From contig CAKQMB010000032.1 of the NCBI GenBank assembly GCA_934254825.1, forward strand, positions 1 through 5,614: a DNA stretch of 5,614 bases. The letters run 5' to 3'. Positions 1 to 5,347 of this stretch are shown piece by piece. This stretch comes from an uncultured Clostridia bacterium (lineage in GTDB: Bacteria > Bacillota > Clostridia > Christensenellales > Borkfalkiaceae). Under the pieces are notes generated by a model. It saw only the letters and a list, made by a program, of their open reading frames with translations, was not told the DNA's origin and did not search any database. The translations under genes and the position numbers were made by a program. Every line of letters starts with the position of its first letter. Position 1 is the first letter of the stretch.

Positions 1-879
1 AAGTACCTTAGCGACGAAAATCTCAAAAAAGCGGTGGTCGCTATGAGTATAAGCACACCCGTGGGAACGTTTATTGCGTATATGCTCGGCGCGCTCTTCA
101 CGAAAGCGAATTTTTTCAACCTGTCTTTTCTGACGGGCGCGATCGTTCTTTTCGTTATAGGCGCGGCGTGGTTTTTGTTCTATGGAAAACTTACGAGCGG
201 TAAAACTTACGGGCAGAGCGGAGCGGCTTCGGAAAAGGGCGGCGAAAACTCGGCGACCGCCGAAGTTTTACATAAGGACGAAAATTATTCCTCGGAAAGA
301 AGAAACGCGATGATAACGCTTGTGTTTTTAGGTGTGTTTGCGGTGATAAACAACCTCGTAAAGGACGGGCTTTCCACCTGGATGCCCTCGGTTTTAAAGG
401 AAAAATACGAACTTAGCGAAAGCGGCTCGATAGCCCTTTCTCTCGCGTTGCCGTTTTTGTCTGTGTTCGGGGCGTTCGTCGCAACCCGCGTCAACGACAA
501 GGTGAAAAACTTCGTTTTCACGTCGGTGATATTTTTTGCCGTTTCGGCTTTACTTATGCCGATAATCATATGGGGCGATTTCGGCGGATTTATATTGCCG
601 CTATGCGTTTTCGCGCTTATAGCCCTACTTATGACGGCGGTGAACAGCGTTGTAACGGCAATGGCGCCGATGTATATGCGTAACTTTTTCTTCTCGGGAA
701 CGCTCGCGGGAATACTCAACGGTTGTTGTTATCTGGGCAGCACGATAAGCTCTTACGGACTCGGAAAAATTGCCGACGAACTGAGTTGGAACGCGGTGTT
801 TATAATAATTTTCGCGTTCTGCATAGCGGCGGTTGCTCTCGGCGGAGCGTACTTTATTCAGAAAAAAGCGAAGAAATAG
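1..879 (+). CDS. Major facilitator superfamily transporter, C-terminal part (5' end outside window)
   Basis: The reading frame is open from base 1, so the first 292 residues seen are the tail of a larger protein. Hydrophobic segments at about residues 15-34, 41-60, 104-123, 141-161, 170-190, 195-215, 232-254 and 263-285 make eight membrane helices. A charged, low-complexity loop at about 61-103 sits after the second of them. That fits helices 5-12 of a 12-helix MFS protein with the usual central cytoplasmic loop, the first four helices being off the edge. The NNLVKDGLSTWMPSVL segment opening the second half resembles the organophosphate:phosphate antiporter (GlpT/UhpT-like) branch, so a phosphorylated organic solute is a possible substrate, but this is inferred. 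The stretch is GC-richer than the rest of the window, which suggests host chromosome. The GTG at position 34 is inside the protein and is not a start. Confidence 0.88.
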   Translation, partial: KYLSDENLKKAVVAMSISTPVGTFIAYMLGALFTKANFFNLSFLTGAIVLFVIGAAWFLFYGKLTSGKTYGQSGAASEKGGENSATAEVLHKDENYSSERRNAMITLVFLGVFAVINNLVKDGLSTWMPSVLKEKYELSESGSIALSLALPFLSVFGAFVATRVNDKVKNFVFTSVIFFAVSALLMPIIIWGDFGGFILPLCVFALIALLMTAVNSVVTAMAPMYMRNFFFSGTLAGILNGCCYLGSTISSYGLGKIADELSWNAVFIIIFAFCIAAVALGGAYFIQKKAKK

Positions 880-893
880 TTTATTATATAAAT

Positions 894-923
894 TTGGCAA
901 AAATAACAGAGAATTTGTATCAT
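894..923 (+). promoter_or_regulatory. Possible sigma-A promoter for the helix-turn-helix gene
   Basis: TTGGCA (894-899) and TATCAT (918-923) each match the -35 and -10 consensus at five of six positions and are 18 bases apart. A transcript would start near 930, just before the AAAAGG ribosome site at 933-938, giving a very short leader. No other convincing pair was seen in the 880-946 gap. No terminator-like hairpin with a T run was seen after the transporter, so read-through from it is also possible. Confidence 0.42.
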
Positions 924-932
924 CGAAAAAAT

Positions 933-938
933 AAAAGG
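933..938 (+). promoter_or_regulatory. Ribosome binding site that decides the start of the helix-turn-helix gene
   Basis: AAAAGG lies 2 bases before the ATG at 941 and 8 bases before the ATG at 947. Only the second distance suits initiation, so the protein probably begins MKTEKEIRK at 947 rather than MSMKTEK at 941. Confidence 0.65.
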
Positions 939-946
939 TAATGTCG

Positions 947-1279
947 ATGAAAACAGAAAAAGAAATCAGAAAGGAACTAAAAGAAATCAGGTTTTACTAC
1001 ATAAATTATGATATGTTTCATAAAGCCGCAAATGTAATCGGAGAGAATAGAGTAGTTTGCCTTGCCGAAAAATATAACGAGGCGATGAAACTTGCTCCGG
1101 CAAAATTATATAAACTTTATGTTTGTCTCTATCTTAACGGCGGAACATTAAAATCCGTGTCGTATGATTTAGGTTATTCGAGAGTTTATATCGAAAAGGC
1201 GCATAAAAAATTACAGGAATATTTATATCAATTTTTTAATAAAGACGGAGGGAGTGAAATCTCTCCGTTTTTGCTTTAA
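947..1279 (+). CDS. Small sigma-70 region 4-like helix-turn-helix protein
   Basis: This 110-residue protein has a basic, helical start (about residues 3-20) and a middle segment reading KLYKLYVCLYLNGGT. A helix-turn-helix at about 67-92 has TLKSVSYDLG as the first helix and SRVYIEKAHKKLQEYL as the recognition helix. The layout resembles the single region-4-like domain proteins common in Clostridia mobile elements; there is no region 2, so it is not a full sigma factor. It probably binds DNA as an element regulator, a role inferred from the fold. The ATG at 947 is chosen because of its AAAAGG site. The last residues, GGSEISPFLL, are encoded by the stem and T run of an intrinsic terminator. It stands alone on the + strand, convergent with the large minus operon, and has lower GC than the transporter before it. 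Confidence 0.75.
   Translation: MKTEKEIRKELKEIRFYYINYDMFHKAANVIGENRVVCLAEKYNEAMKLAPAKLYKLYVCLYLNGGTLKSVSYDLGYSRVYIEKAHKKLQEYLYQFFNKDGGSEISPFLL
1245..1272 (+). terminator. Intrinsic terminator inside the end of the helix-turn-helix gene
   Basis: ACGGAGGGA (1245-1253) pairs with TCTCTCCGT (1260-1268), a 9-base-pair stem with one G-U pair and a 6-base loop. It is followed at once by T residues, giving TTTTT at 1268-1272. The stop codon of the gene (1277-1279) lies beyond the T run, so transcripts ending here would lack the stop. Confidence 0.75.
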
Positions 1280-1324
1280 CTAATTAAATAACGATTGTAC
1301 AAGGTGTCTGCTGTTATTTTGCAC

Positions 1325-1360
1325 CGCAATTCGCACGAAAATATTGTCGCGCGAATTACG
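1325..1360 (-). repeat. Inverted repeat forming a 14-base-pair hairpin in minus-strand RNA
   Basis: Bases 1325-1338 pair with 1347-1360 around an 8-base loop. Read as + RNA there are two C/A mismatches (1327/1358 and 1335/1350). Read as - RNA both become G-U pairs and the stem is unbroken. It sits just past the last gene of the minus operon, so it is probably a 3' untranslated structure of that transcript. No T run follows on the minus strand, so it is not a standard intrinsic terminator. It could instead stabilise the 3' end or be a protein-binding site. Confidence 0.55.
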
Positions 1361-1363
1361 ATT

Positions 1364-1388
1364 ATAACAATTTTTTCGGGGTTGTTAT
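1364..1388. repeat. Short inverted repeat over the stop codon of the last minus-strand gene
   Basis: ATAACAA (1364-1370) and TTGTTAT (1382-1388) are perfect inverted copies with an 11-base spacer. The right arm contains the TAA stop (1385-1387) of the 108-residue gene. The stem is AT-rich and weak, and no T run follows on either strand. Together with the stronger hairpin next to it this fills most of the 105-base gap between the convergent genes; nothing coding was seen in the gap. Confidence 0.35.
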
Positions 1389-1711
1389 TGTTGCAAATTG
1401 ACAGACGGAATATATGCTTTGTCGCCCATAACCACGATTTTGCAGTTAGTGCCGTTTAAAACGTGCGGAACGTAGTTCGTCCGACCTTCTTCCATTGCTC
1501 GGATAATGATTTTATCCGATGGTTTGGTTAAAAGCGGCAGGTTTTTATAATCGAGAAAATTATCGCTTTTGTTCACTTCAACGATTTTACAGTCGTGTTG
1601 AATTAGATACGATGAAAATTGCCATAGTTTCTCGAATTTGCCATAAGAGTCGGCGATAAAGCCTATGTTGTGTTCAGGGTTATATGCGGTTATGCGAAAA
1701 TAGTTGTTCAT
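1385..1711 (-). CDS. Conserved mobile-element protein of unknown function, 108 residues
   Basis: This is the last gene of the minus operon, 30 bases after the PcfJ-type gene, with AAGGAG (1721-1726) 9 bases before its ATG. The protein is soluble, with no signal peptide or membrane segment. It opens with MNNYFRITAYNPEHNIGFIADS, followed by GKFEKLWQFSSYLIQHDCKI, and ends with a GDKAYIPSV strand. From memory, small proteins starting with this 'YFR.T.Y.PE.NI..I.DS.G.FEKLWQFS..L' pattern recur in conjugative elements of gut Clostridia, but I know of no assigned function and cannot name a Pfam family. The alternating hydrophobic pattern suggests an alpha/beta fold. Its stop codon lies in an inverted repeat. 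Confidence 0.75.
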   Translation of the reverse strand: MNNYFRITAYNPEHNIGFIADSYGKFEKLWQFSSYLIQHDCKIVEVNKSDNFLDYKNLPLLTKPSDKIIIRAMEEGRTNYVPHVLNGTNCKIVVMGDKAYIPSVNLQQ

Positions 1712-1741
1712 AATGATTTTCTCCTTTGGTTGTATTTTTTG

Positions 1742-3061
1742 TTAAGCCGCCTTTTGAATTTTGCGAACTTTTCGGTTTGCATAGGGCAGCCAAATATTAT
1801 TTACATAGTTCAAAACTTCGGTATCGGGTTTAGTGTCGTGGTAGCCGTAACACTGTAAAATCTTGTGCTTTTCAAGCGAGTATTCAACTGTAACAAACGG
1901 AATATCGGGCGAAGAGATATTGCGGATAAAGAATATCAAAGTTTCTTCCCTTGCGAATTTTTGGTCGTAATTCATCCGTCCGACGCAGTGGTCAAGTGCT
2001 TCGCCTTCTATTATCAATTCCGACGGTTTTTTGGCGATAATCGATATATAGGCGGACTTGTTGTTGTATTCAAGGTTTAAATACTTGTTTGCGACGGCGG
2101 CAAATTTAGCGTAAAACTCTTTTCGTTTTTCTTCATCGCGTTTGAGTTTTAACGTATTGTATTCGTCGATACGGATATCGTGCCAACGCTTGAAATCGTG
2201 CGGATAACGGTTTTTATCCATTCTCATATCTAAACCGAGATCTTGGCAAGCATCGAAATAATCGCGATAAGAGAAAATATTGGTTTTCTGTTTTTGAATA
2301 TATAAAACAAGTTTCTCGATATCTTTTTTATAATATTCCCGCAGAGTTTGCAGACCCGAATCGTGTTGCAGAAATAACTTGCTTTCGCGTATCAGTTGCA
2401 ATTCGTCTATATTTCGCCCTGTCCTGAACGCTTTCAGAACAACGTCAACGTAATACCCGTTTTTTGTTAGTTCCTCGCGGTTTTTTATAAGCCACTTGCA
2501 AAAACGTTTGTCCTTGCCTATCTTGCGGAGTATTTGTTTGGAAAAAGCATATGCCGACAGCCCCGCTTTCATCAGGTATTCTATCTGCGGAAACTCCTCA
2601 TAATAACGTAAATATTTAAAAATATCCCTGTTTCTGCACAATTCAACGGCTGAATATTTGTATTCGGGAAATTTGCTCAGATATTCGCGGTTTACGACAG
2701 GGGCGAACGGGTCGTAATATTTTTCTTCTCCGTAGCCCCATTCGGTATCTTCATACCATTTCGGGTATTTTTGTAAGCCTTGTTCATACCACCCGACAAA
2801 ATTTCCGTACATTCGAAAAAAAACTATATCTTTCACGAAACAGGTTTTAGAGTGTATCCCGTGAACGGCGACTTGTTTATAATACCATTTTTTGCGGCAG
2901 TTTTTAACGGCAACCACGATTCTGGTAAGTTCCCCGTCATTTTTGGTTAAATAAGAATAAAAGCGGGTATAACCTATGCCATAATATGGATGAGTTTTAT
3001 CCGCTTTCTGAATTTTCTTTAATATGTATTTGGGTATAGGTTTTATTTTTTCGATTTTCAT
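1742..3061 (-). CDS. pcfJ: PcfJ-like protein
   Basis: This 439-residue soluble, basic, tyrosine-rich protein carries a PcfJ-type domain in its last third. The family signature appears as EGEALDHCVGRMN (352-364), then ETLIFFIR (373-380), PFVTVEYSLEKHKILQCYGY (388-407) and a final NNIWLPYANR helix. PcfJ is named after an Enterococcus faecalis pheromone-plasmid (pCF10) gene and is widespread in conjugative elements, but its biochemical role is not established. The first 340 residues are poorly conserved in kind: a basic start, a Tyr/Trp-rich segment at about 55-125, and helical charged stretches at about 230-320. Its ATG overlaps the TGA of the PcfK-type gene by four bases (ATGA), with GAGG (3069-3072) 7 bases upstream, so the two are translationally coupled and probably made in step. 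Confidence 0.85.
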   Translation of the reverse strand: MKIEKIKPIPKYILKKIQKADKTHPYYGIGYTRFYSYLTKNDGELTRIVVAVKNCRKKWYYKQVAVHGIHSKTCFVKDIVFFRMYGNFVGWYEQGLQKYPKWYEDTEWGYGEEKYYDPFAPVVNREYLSKFPEYKYSAVELCRNRDIFKYLRYYEEFPQIEYLMKAGLSAYAFSKQILRKIGKDKRFCKWLIKNREELTKNGYYVDVVLKAFRTGRNIDELQLIRESKLFLQHDSGLQTLREYYKKDIEKLVLYIQKQKTNIFSYRDYFDACQDLGLDMRMDKNRYPHDFKRWHDIRIDEYNTLKLKRDEEKRKEFYAKFAAVANKYLNLEYNNKSAYISIIAKKPSELIIEGEALDHCVGRMNYDQKFAREETLIFFIRNISSPDIPFVTVEYSLEKHKILQCYGYHDTKPDTEVLNYVNNIWLPYANRKVRKIQKAA

Positions 3062-3987
3062 AATTTCACCTCGATATCGTTTCCGAAAATGGAGTAAAGT
3101 GTTTTTATCATATTGTCTGTTTTGAAGTCTTTTTGATTGAGTATTTCGCCCGTATCTTGGTCTATAAGTCGATTATCGTCAATATTTATCTTGTCAATAA
3201 GTTGAATGTCTTTATCGTTTTCACGGATTACAAGATTATGTTTTTTAATAATTTTTGCGAAATATGCTTCCGCCGCATGGTACGGAAAACCGACCATCGG
3301 AATACGGTGGAGAAGCCCGCATTCACGTCCCGTTAAAGTCAAATCGAGTTCGGAAGCGATAGTCACGGCGTCTTTACCGAGTATTTCGTAAAAATCCCCG
3401 AGCCGATATGCGATAACGTAAGCCGAATATTTTTCTTTTAAAGCCTTATATTCTACATAAACAGGCGAAAGAGTTTGCTTTGTTTCAACCTTTGGCATTT
3501 CTTTGGTCGGCTCTTCTTTATTCTGAGTTGCGGACTGTTCTTTTTCAGTTGTATCAACGGTATTGTTTTCTTGCGAGATAATATCGAATAAAGAAGCCTG
3601 TTGATTTTGCTGTTTTGGAGCAGAAGTGGGCGTATATGTCGATTTTTGAATGTTTTTTGTTTTCACAGCGGGTTTATATTCCTCGCCGTTGAGAGTGTAT
3701 AAAGTTCCTTCGATTGACTCCTCCTCGAAATAATGAACAGCCCAACCATAAACGACTGAATCTTCGATACACGCAGAATGTGAGCCGTTTTCGACGGTTT
3801 TTCTTGCTTTCTCGCAGGCATATTTCATAAAGCCCGCAAGCGTTTTCTTATTGATTAACGGCTTACCGTCTTTTTCAAACGGCACGCCGTTATTGATTTT
3901 TTCTGCTAATGTGTCACTTGCATTGTTTTGCAAATATTCTAATATTTTTTGTTCCGAAGGCGTATTTGCCTTTAAGTTAAGTTCCAT
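3058..3987 (-). CDS. pcfK: PcfK-like protein fused to a MutS domain I
   Basis: This 309-residue protein has two recognisable parts. Residues 8-105 resemble PcfK: a helical region, then KYACEKARK and the signature VVYGWAVHYFEEESIEG (78-94). Residues 106-172 are a Gln/Thr/Glu/Lys-rich, probably disordered linker containing QASLF (130-134), which fits the beta-clamp binding consensus. Residues 173-255 match MutS domain I, including VIAYRLGDFYEIL, LTLTGRECG and IPMVGFPYHAAEAYFAK. Phe199-Tyr200-Glu201 align with the Phe-x-Glu of MutS that touches the mispaired base. No connector, clamp, ATPase or C-terminal MutS domain follows, only a 54-residue acidic tail. It is therefore not a repair ATPase. 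It may recognise DNA distortions on element DNA, which is inference. The ATG at 3987 is chosen over an upstream TTG at 4032, which would overlap the preceding gene; AAGGAG lies 12 bases upstream. Confidence 0.85.
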   Translation of the reverse strand: MELNLKANTPSEQKILEYLQNNASDTLAEKINNGVPFEKDGKPLINKKTLAGFMKYACEKARKTVENGSHSACIEDSVVYGWAVHYFEEESIEGTLYTLNGEEYKPAVKTKNIQKSTYTPTSAPKQQNQQASLFDIISQENNTVDTTEKEQSATQNKEEPTKEMPKVETKQTLSPVYVEYKALKEKYSAYVIAYRLGDFYEILGKDAVTIASELDLTLTGRECGLLHRIPMVGFPYHAAEAYFAKIIKKHNLVIRENDKDIQLIDKINIDDNRLIDQDTGEILNQKDFKTDNMIKTLYSIFGNDIEVKL

Positions 3988-3999
3988 AAAATTCACTCT

Positions 4000-4005
4000 C
4001 TCCTT
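4000..4005 (-). promoter_or_regulatory. Ribosome binding site overlapping the preceding stop codon
   Basis: AAGGAG begins within the TAA (4004-4006) of the 90-residue gene and lies 12 bases before the ATG at 3987, rather long but usable. It supports 3987 as the start of the PcfK-MutS-I gene and suggests coupling of its translation to the gene before it. Confidence 0.55.
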
Positions 4006-4276
4006 ATGCAACCTGATCGTAAAACTTTTCAAGAATGTCGAGCCGAGATAATTCTTTGATTTCGTCCCAATTTTTTGCCATATAATCCGACAATGCTCCG
4101 AGCGGTGTTTGATTTAAGTCTTTCAAATAACAATCGCTGACAAGACAGATAAAATCGTTTAGTTCGTTAGGGTGCGTAATGTCAAAATCGTTATTTACGG
4201 CACAGTCGAAGATTAACACTTCAAAACCGTGTTCAAATTCATATGTTTTATTGTTATGCGTTATTGTAATCTTCAT
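4004..4276 (-). CDS. Small acidic protein of unknown function, 90 residues
   Basis: I do not recognise this protein. It starts MKITITHNNKTYEFEHGFEV, a beta-hairpin-like beginning, and continues with an acidic helical part (NELNDFICLVSDCYL, then SDYMAKNWDEIKELSRLDIL). It has no signal peptide, membrane helix or metal-binding cluster; its two cysteines (about residues 29 and 44) are isolated. The ATG at 4276 is preferred over a GTG at 4312 because GAGG lies 8 bases before it, and the longer version would run into the upstream gene. The gap to the upstream stop is 10 bases, and its own stop overlaps the ribosome site of the PcfK-type gene. The position directly before that gene suggests joint expression, but nothing shows a direct interaction. 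Confidence 0.65.
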   Translation of the reverse strand: MKITITHNNKTYEFEHGFEVLIFDCAVNNDFDITHPNELNDFICLVSDCYLKDLNQTPLGALSDYMAKNWDEIKELSRLDILEKFYDQVA

Positions 4277-4284
4277 TGTATATA

Positions 4285-4288
4285 CCTC
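4285..4288 (-). promoter_or_regulatory. Ribosome binding site that decides the start of the 90-residue gene
   Basis: GAGG overlaps the TGA stop (4287-4289) of the upstream gene, reading TGAGG, and is 8 bases from the ATG at 4276. No comparable site precedes the GTG at 4312. Confidence 0.55.
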
Positions 4289-4700
4289 ACATAACCCTTT
4301 TAATGCCGCCACCGAAGGAAAGAACTCCTATCGTGCCGAATTCTGAACAGTTGTCATCGGTTTTATTCCAAACGTAGGCATAAGAATAAAAGATATCTTT
4401 TTGTGGAATAAGCGCGTATTTCCATTCGTTTTTGTAGTCGGGAATATAAAGAAAATCATAGCATTCGCCGAATTCTAAATATTCGTGTGTTACCGCATAG
4501 ACGAGTATATTGTGTGTTTCCTCGATTTCTTTGATTTTATTCATAAGTTCGGGTTCTTGATAAGCCCAAAATCCTCCGAAATTCTCGAAGAAACAAACCT
4601 TATCGTCGGTTTCAAATCCGCGAATATATGGTTTGTAAATGTTCAATTTGTTCATAAGTTCTATTGCTTTTTGTTTTTTAATTTCGTTTGTGATTTTCAT
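4287..4700 (-). CDS. Conserved mobile-element protein of unknown function, 137 residues
   Basis: This soluble 137-residue protein has a helical basic start (MKITNEIKKQKAIELMNKL), a central helix (PELMNKIKEIEETHN), a beta-rich LVYAVTHEYLEFGECYDFLY segment (about 67-86) and an end reading WNKTDDNCSEFGTIGVLSFGGGIKR. From memory, the combination of 'VYHV.H.YTEFGE.Y..LYV..Y..EW' with a late 'CSEFG.IG' is typical of a family found again and again in conjugative elements of gut Bacillota. No function is known to me and I cannot give a Pfam name. The ATG at 4700 follows AAGGAG (4710-4715) by 9 bases and an 18-base gap from the previous stop. Its TGA stop merges with the ribosome site of the next gene. 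Confidence 0.75.
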   Translation of the reverse strand: MKITNEIKKQKAIELMNKLNIYKPYIRGFETDDKVCFFENFGGFWAYQEPELMNKIKEIEETHNILVYAVTHEYLEFGECYDFLYIPDYKNEWKYALIPQKDIFYSYAYVWNKTDDNCSEFGTIGVLSFGGGIKRVM

Positions 4701-4718
4701 ATTAAATGTCTCCTTTTG

Positions 4719-5129
4719 TTAAATACAGTCTTGTAATTGCTCGAATTTGCATCCGATATTTCTCATAGTTTCTTCAAATCCGAACCACGCCAACAAATTC
4801 ATATTAAAATCGCTGTTGCCGAGTGGATCTTCTTTATCCCATTTGTTGCCGAATAGTTCAGACAGAGAGTAGATGCCTGTTCCGTCCATTAAGTCATATA
4901 AAAGTTCGTCTATTTCTTCTTTGTATTGTTTGTAAAAACGCACAGTGTCCGAATACCATATCAAGAATCCGACAACGCCCGATTGACAACCGTGGTATAA
5001 AACATCCGTAAAGATATGTTTTTTATCGTCGTATTCGCTCCATTCGTCCACTATGTAATCTATTACGCGTTTTTGTAGCGGAGTGGAATTTGCTTTCATT
5101 TTTTTGATGTTAATTAGCGTGAGTTTCAT
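4719..5129 (-). CDS. Conserved mobile-element protein, possible DUF7222-type, 136 residues
   Basis: This acidic 136-residue protein shows the pattern LQKRVIDYIVDE (about 18-29), FTDVLYHGCQSGVVGFLIWY (40-59), DTVRFYKQYKEEIDELLYDL (60-79) and NLLAWFGFEETMRNIG (111-126). From memory this order ('DVL.HGC.SG.V..LI.Y..T..FY..Y..EI..L' then 'N..AWF.FEE.A..I') belongs to a small-protein family of Bacillota mobile elements, which I believe is DUF7222; the family number needs confirmation. No catalytic role is known. The start at 5129 is fixed by GGAGG (5139-5143) nine bases upstream, inside the last codons of the preceding gene, with only one base between that gene's stop and this ATG. Translation is probably coupled. 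Confidence 0.75.
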   Translation of the reverse strand: MKLTLINIKKMKANSTPLQKRVIDYIVDEWSEYDDKKHIFTDVLYHGCQSGVVGFLIWYSDTVRFYKQYKEEIDELLYDLMDGTGIYSLSELFGNKWDKEDPLGNSDFNMNLLAWFGFEETMRNIGCKFEQLQDCI

Positions 5130-5130
5130 T

Positions 5131-5346
5131 TTAGTTTTCCTCCGTAAATTCGTCTATATAAATTTTTGTGTATAAACAACCGTATTCAAAGTAACGGCGA
5201 TTGCCGTCGAACAATAGGTCAAAGGTGCGAACGGTTATTCTTCCTATGTCGCTTACCGCTACTACGACTTCGCGTTTTTCATCGTCAACTTCGAGTAAAT
5301 CGAACGTTATAAAATTTTCACCGTTAAAATAATCGTATTCAGGCAT
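5131..5346 (-). CDS. Small acidic beta-rich protein, possible DUF6329-type, 71 residues
   Basis: This 71-residue protein consists mostly of alternating hydrophobic strands: ENFITFDLLEVD, REVVVAVSDIGRITVRTFDLL and YFEYGCLYTKIYIDEF. That implies a small beta-barrel or beta-sandwich, with no membrane segment or signal. It resembles a family of tiny proteins in Clostridia elements with 'ITFD.LEVD....V.VA.S..G.I.V.T' that I tentatively recall as DUF6329; the name is uncertain and no function is known. Its start has GGAGG (5356-5360) nine bases upstream and one base separates it from the upstream stop. It ends in EEN, whose codons form the ribosome site of the following gene. Confidence 0.68.
   Translation of the reverse strand: MPEYDYFNGENFITFDLLEVDDEKREVVVAVSDIGRITVRTFDLLFDGNRRYFEYGCLYTKIYIDEFTEEN
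5139..5143 (-). promoter_or_regulatory. Ribosome binding site inside the end of the upstream gene (second copy)
   Basis: GGAGG is read within the ACG GAG GAA codons at the end of the 71-residue gene, 9 bases before the ATG at 5129. The 17 bases from here to the start codon match the upstream junction at 16 positions. Confidence 0.7.
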
Positions 5347-5347
5347 T

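Noticed and set aside
285..900. Minus-strand open frames at 285-719 and 625-900
   Set aside because: They lie opposite a clear membrane transporter and have no recognisable domain or ribosome site context; they are shadows.
941..946. ATG at 941 as the start of the helix-turn-helix gene
   Set aside because: The AAAAGG site is only 2 bases away, too close; the ATG at 947 has an 8-base spacing.
1280..1384. Attachment site, origin of transfer or CRISPR repeat in the convergent gap
   Set aside because: There are inverted repeats but no repeated units, no relaxase nick motif I can recognise, and no second copy elsewhere in the window.
3058..3987. A genuine MutS mismatch-repair gene
   Set aside because: Only domain I is present; there is no ATPase Walker motif and no room for the other domains.
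3988..4032. TTG at 4032 as the start of the PcfK-MutS-I gene
   Set aside because: It has a rare start codon, overlaps the preceding gene, and the added residues do not look like part of PcfK. The ATG at 3987 has a ribosome site.
4277..4312. GTG at 4312 as the start of the 90-residue gene
   Set aside because: It lies inside the upstream gene and lacks a ribosome site, whereas GAGG precedes the ATG at 4276 at the right distance.
1670..5011. Plus-strand open frames of 61-83 codons opposite the minus operon
   Set aside because: All lie inside well-supported minus-strand genes and resemble no protein family.
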